From Oscarella lobularis (Eukaryota > Porifera > Homoscleromorpha > Homosclerophorida > Oscarellidae): a stretch of 64,000 nt of DNA. Below are positions 62,450-64,000 of this stretch, one piece after another. Numbering within the stretch: the first letter of the stretch is position 1; each line of letters opens with the position of its first letter. Under the pieces are notes generated by a model. It ran no database searches. It saw only the letters and a list, made by a program, of their open reading frames with translations, and was not told the DNA's origin. Position numbers and translations under genes: made by a program. The stretch covers positions 930,001 through 994,000 of the forward strand of contig NC_089191.1 of NCBI RefSeq assembly GCF_947507565.1, in the 5' to 3' direction.

Positions 62450-62728
62450 TCATTGAAAACGCGAAAGAAATTCGACAGCAAAAATAGGACGTCGTACGCG
62501 CGATCGTCTCAAAGCATTGAAGTGCGTTGATTTCCAATTCAATATACGAAGATATCTGCAGAGTATGAAGCGTCCGAACGAAGCGAGATCCTCTGCTGTG
62601 CCTACGCAGTTGAGTGCGAGCTGGAGACGCCCTCGCCACTGAGAATTCTGAGCTAGAGAGCCCGACTTGGCGCGAACGGTAGCGAGGAGGTTTTCGACCG
62701 ACGACGGAGGCTTTTTGACTAGTTGCAT
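62450..62728 (-). pseudogene. Truncated, frameshifted 5' copy of the sulfotransferase gene
   Basis: Starts MQLVKKPPSSVENLLATVRA and continues SLAQNSQWRGRLQLALNCVG and SFGRFILCRYLRI. This matches the incoming 5' end of the gene at 62855-64000 (SLAQNSQWRERLQLALDSVR, PFGRWILYGTLRM). At about 62545 extra bases shift the frame; the matching ALQCFETIA lies in the next frame and then homology stops. None of the catalytic PAPS-binding region is present. Confidence 0.8.
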
Positions 62729-62854
62729 GTTTATTCGGCTAAGGTAAGGATCGATCGCGTTGCGGGAAAGAGGCTTAGAAGAAGGGAAGAGACGAGAACT
62801 GCGACACCGGCCATTGTTCGACTAATTGGTCACGTGATTATTGGCAACTATGAA

Positions 62855-64000
62855 CTAAACAGAAAACATGTCACAATACTCCTTAGAGTCCCTTCGAATT
62901 TCCGCCGAGTCTAAACCAAAATCCTCTATAGCGTACACGTGCTTGCCTGCTCTGGCGCGCTTCGCCTTGTCCTCGATCAGAAACGCCGTCAGTTTGTCGT
63001 CCACTGCTTTCGTGTGCTCCATGCCGACTTCGACGGCAATCTTTCTACACACAGAAATGGGATCTCGTATGAAGTCATCAAATCTAACGTCGATAGTAGA
63101 CTCGGGCATCCGCGGCGTTTGACGAACAAGCTCGTTCGTCATACGGAATACCGTCCTCTGCATACTTCGTCCCAATTTCAACGAATCGACTCGCGAAAAC
63201 GAAGCGTTGTTACGGCAAAGAAGCGATGTAAACGACGCGACGACGTCGGCCGGATTCCGATGCATACGCACGAAACAAGCATCGGGAAAATGACGCAGAA
63301 TGACGTCAGAAAACGGAGTGTGATGCGGAGCTTTGAGAACGAAATGAGACCGACGCCGATCGTTGGGACAAAATATCGACTGGATGACGTGCAAGTCTCT
63401 CTTGTAGAGACAATAGGCTCGATCCGACAGTTCCTCATATTGAGAAACAACGTCCATGAAATCGTCGCAGAGAACGAGCGGCAACGTCTCGTAGAACAGA
63501 TACCTGTTCAGCACCTCGATGCATTCTTCGGGACGGTCGACATCAATCGGGTGAACGCTGTATGATAACGAGAGGACGGCTCGGAGAAACGCTTCCGTTT
63601 CGATGGAGTGACGTTTCGACGCCATTTTGATTTTGTGACGTAAATCGTCGAGCGATGACGCGTCTCTGACGTCGCTAGGCGACGCGCCGCCGAAAACGAC
63701 TTGAGATACGGACGGACTAAAGGCGTCGGGATAAAGGGAGAGGAGATAATGGAGCAGCGTCGTTCCCGAGCGCCATAGGCCGAATATGAAGACGGGTCGA
63801 TTCGTTCGATCCGGTCGAGGCGCGATGACGACTTCGGGGAATTTTTGCGCGATCGTTTCGGAGCATTGGAGTGAATTGATTTCCATGCGGAGAGTTCCGT
63901 AGAGAATCCAGCGTCCGAATGGGGTGAGGTCGTCTGCTGTGCGTACGGAGTCGAGTGCGAGCTGGAGACGCTCTCGCCACTGGGAATTCTGCGCGAGAGA
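62855..64000 (-). CDS. Sulfotransferase-family protein, 5' end outside the window
   Basis: Open from the window edge, beginning SLAQNSQWRERLQLALDSVR. The 5'-phosphosulfate loop is PVFIFGLWRSGTTLLHYLLS (canonical RSGTT). Further landmarks are FVLKAPHHTPF (conserved Lys-x-Pro region), the 3'-phosphate-binding FVRMHRNPADVVASFTSL (Arg and Ser kept) and STIDVRFDDFIRDP. The C-terminus is AIEDFGLDSAEIRRDSKEYC then DMFSV, with TAG at 62855-62857. It belongs to the broad Sulfotransfer_3-like group that uses PAPS. No transmembrane helix is seen in the part present. The acceptor (sugar, lipid or small molecule) cannot be told. Confidence 0.88.
   Translation of the reverse strand, partial: SLAQNSQWRERLQLALDSVRTADDLTPFGRWILYGTLRMEINSLQCSETIAQKFPEVVIAPRPDRTNRPVFIFGLWRSGTTLLHYLLSLYPDAFSPSVSQVVFGGASPSDVRDASSLDDLRHKIKMASKRHSIETEAFLRAVLSLSYSVHPIDVDRPEECIEVLNRYLFYETLPLVLCDDFMDVVSQYEELSDRAYCLYKRDLHVIQSIFCPNDRRRSHFVLKAPHHTPFSDVILRHFPDACFVRMHRNPADVVASFTSLLCRNNASFSRVDSLKLGRSMQRTVFRMTNELVRQTPRMPESTIDVRFDDFIRDPISVCRKIAVEVGMEHTKAVDDKLTAFLIEDKAKRARAGKHVYAIEDFGLDSAEIRRDSKEYCDMFSV

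Overview
The window is nuclear DNA of an early-branching animal. It has spliceosomal introns, mostly about 40-100 nt, tightly packed genes on both strands and many AT-rich (TTAA/AAAT) intronic microsatellites. Its genes include talin, a KLF10/11-type zinc-finger factor, NF-YC, an XK-related scramblase, a ficolin-like lectin and a giant EGF/IgGFc-binding receptor. A sponge with a compact genome, for example a homoscleromorph, fits best. That is inference from gene style and content, not a proven assignment. Intron boundaries below come from reading GT/GC...AG junctions and keeping frame with known families.

Left third (1-20.7 kb). A JMJD8-like JmjC gene cut by the window edge is followed by a CaCA-type cation exchanger (-) divergent from TMEM65 (+). 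Next come a long multi-EF-hand gene (-) and a small CFAP141-like gene (-), which suggest a ciliary neighbourhood. Two tandem COMTD1-type O-methyltransferase genes follow. Between them lie a copied 3' scrap of NAF1 and a decayed RecQ-like helicase, and the second copy carries a MITE-like insertion in its first intron. Intact NAF1 (-), a PH-domain adaptor (+) and an EF-hand-like gene (-) follow.

Middle (20.9-32.2 kb). CLYBL (+), NF-YC (-), a KLF10/11-like factor (-), a single-exon XKR (+), a Ly6/uPAR-like GPI protein (-), and TMEM214 (-) facing a SLC5 transporter (+) across a 200-N gap.

Right half (32.4-64 kb). A 9-kb receptor gene combines LDLa, IgGFc-binding, EGF, PSI, a Lys49-type phospholipase A2 domain, vWD, many EGF repeats, a transmembrane helix and a tyrosine-rich tail. 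Then come a ficolin-like gene, SKI8/WDR61, a possibly broken secreted-protein gene, a complete talin gene of about 11 kb, and RFESD. A repeat block follows: a satellite of four units of about 600 bp, each with a palindrome, then a foldback element with arms of about 300 bp. The window ends with a sulfotransferase gene (5' end outside the window) and a truncated copy of its 5' end.

The most unusual items are the Lys49-type PLA2 domain inside a transmembrane receptor, the palindromic satellite plus foldback block, the COMTD1/NAF1/helicase rearrangement, and a 13-nt GT...AG segment that must be removed to keep frame in the gene at 19.5-20.7 kb.
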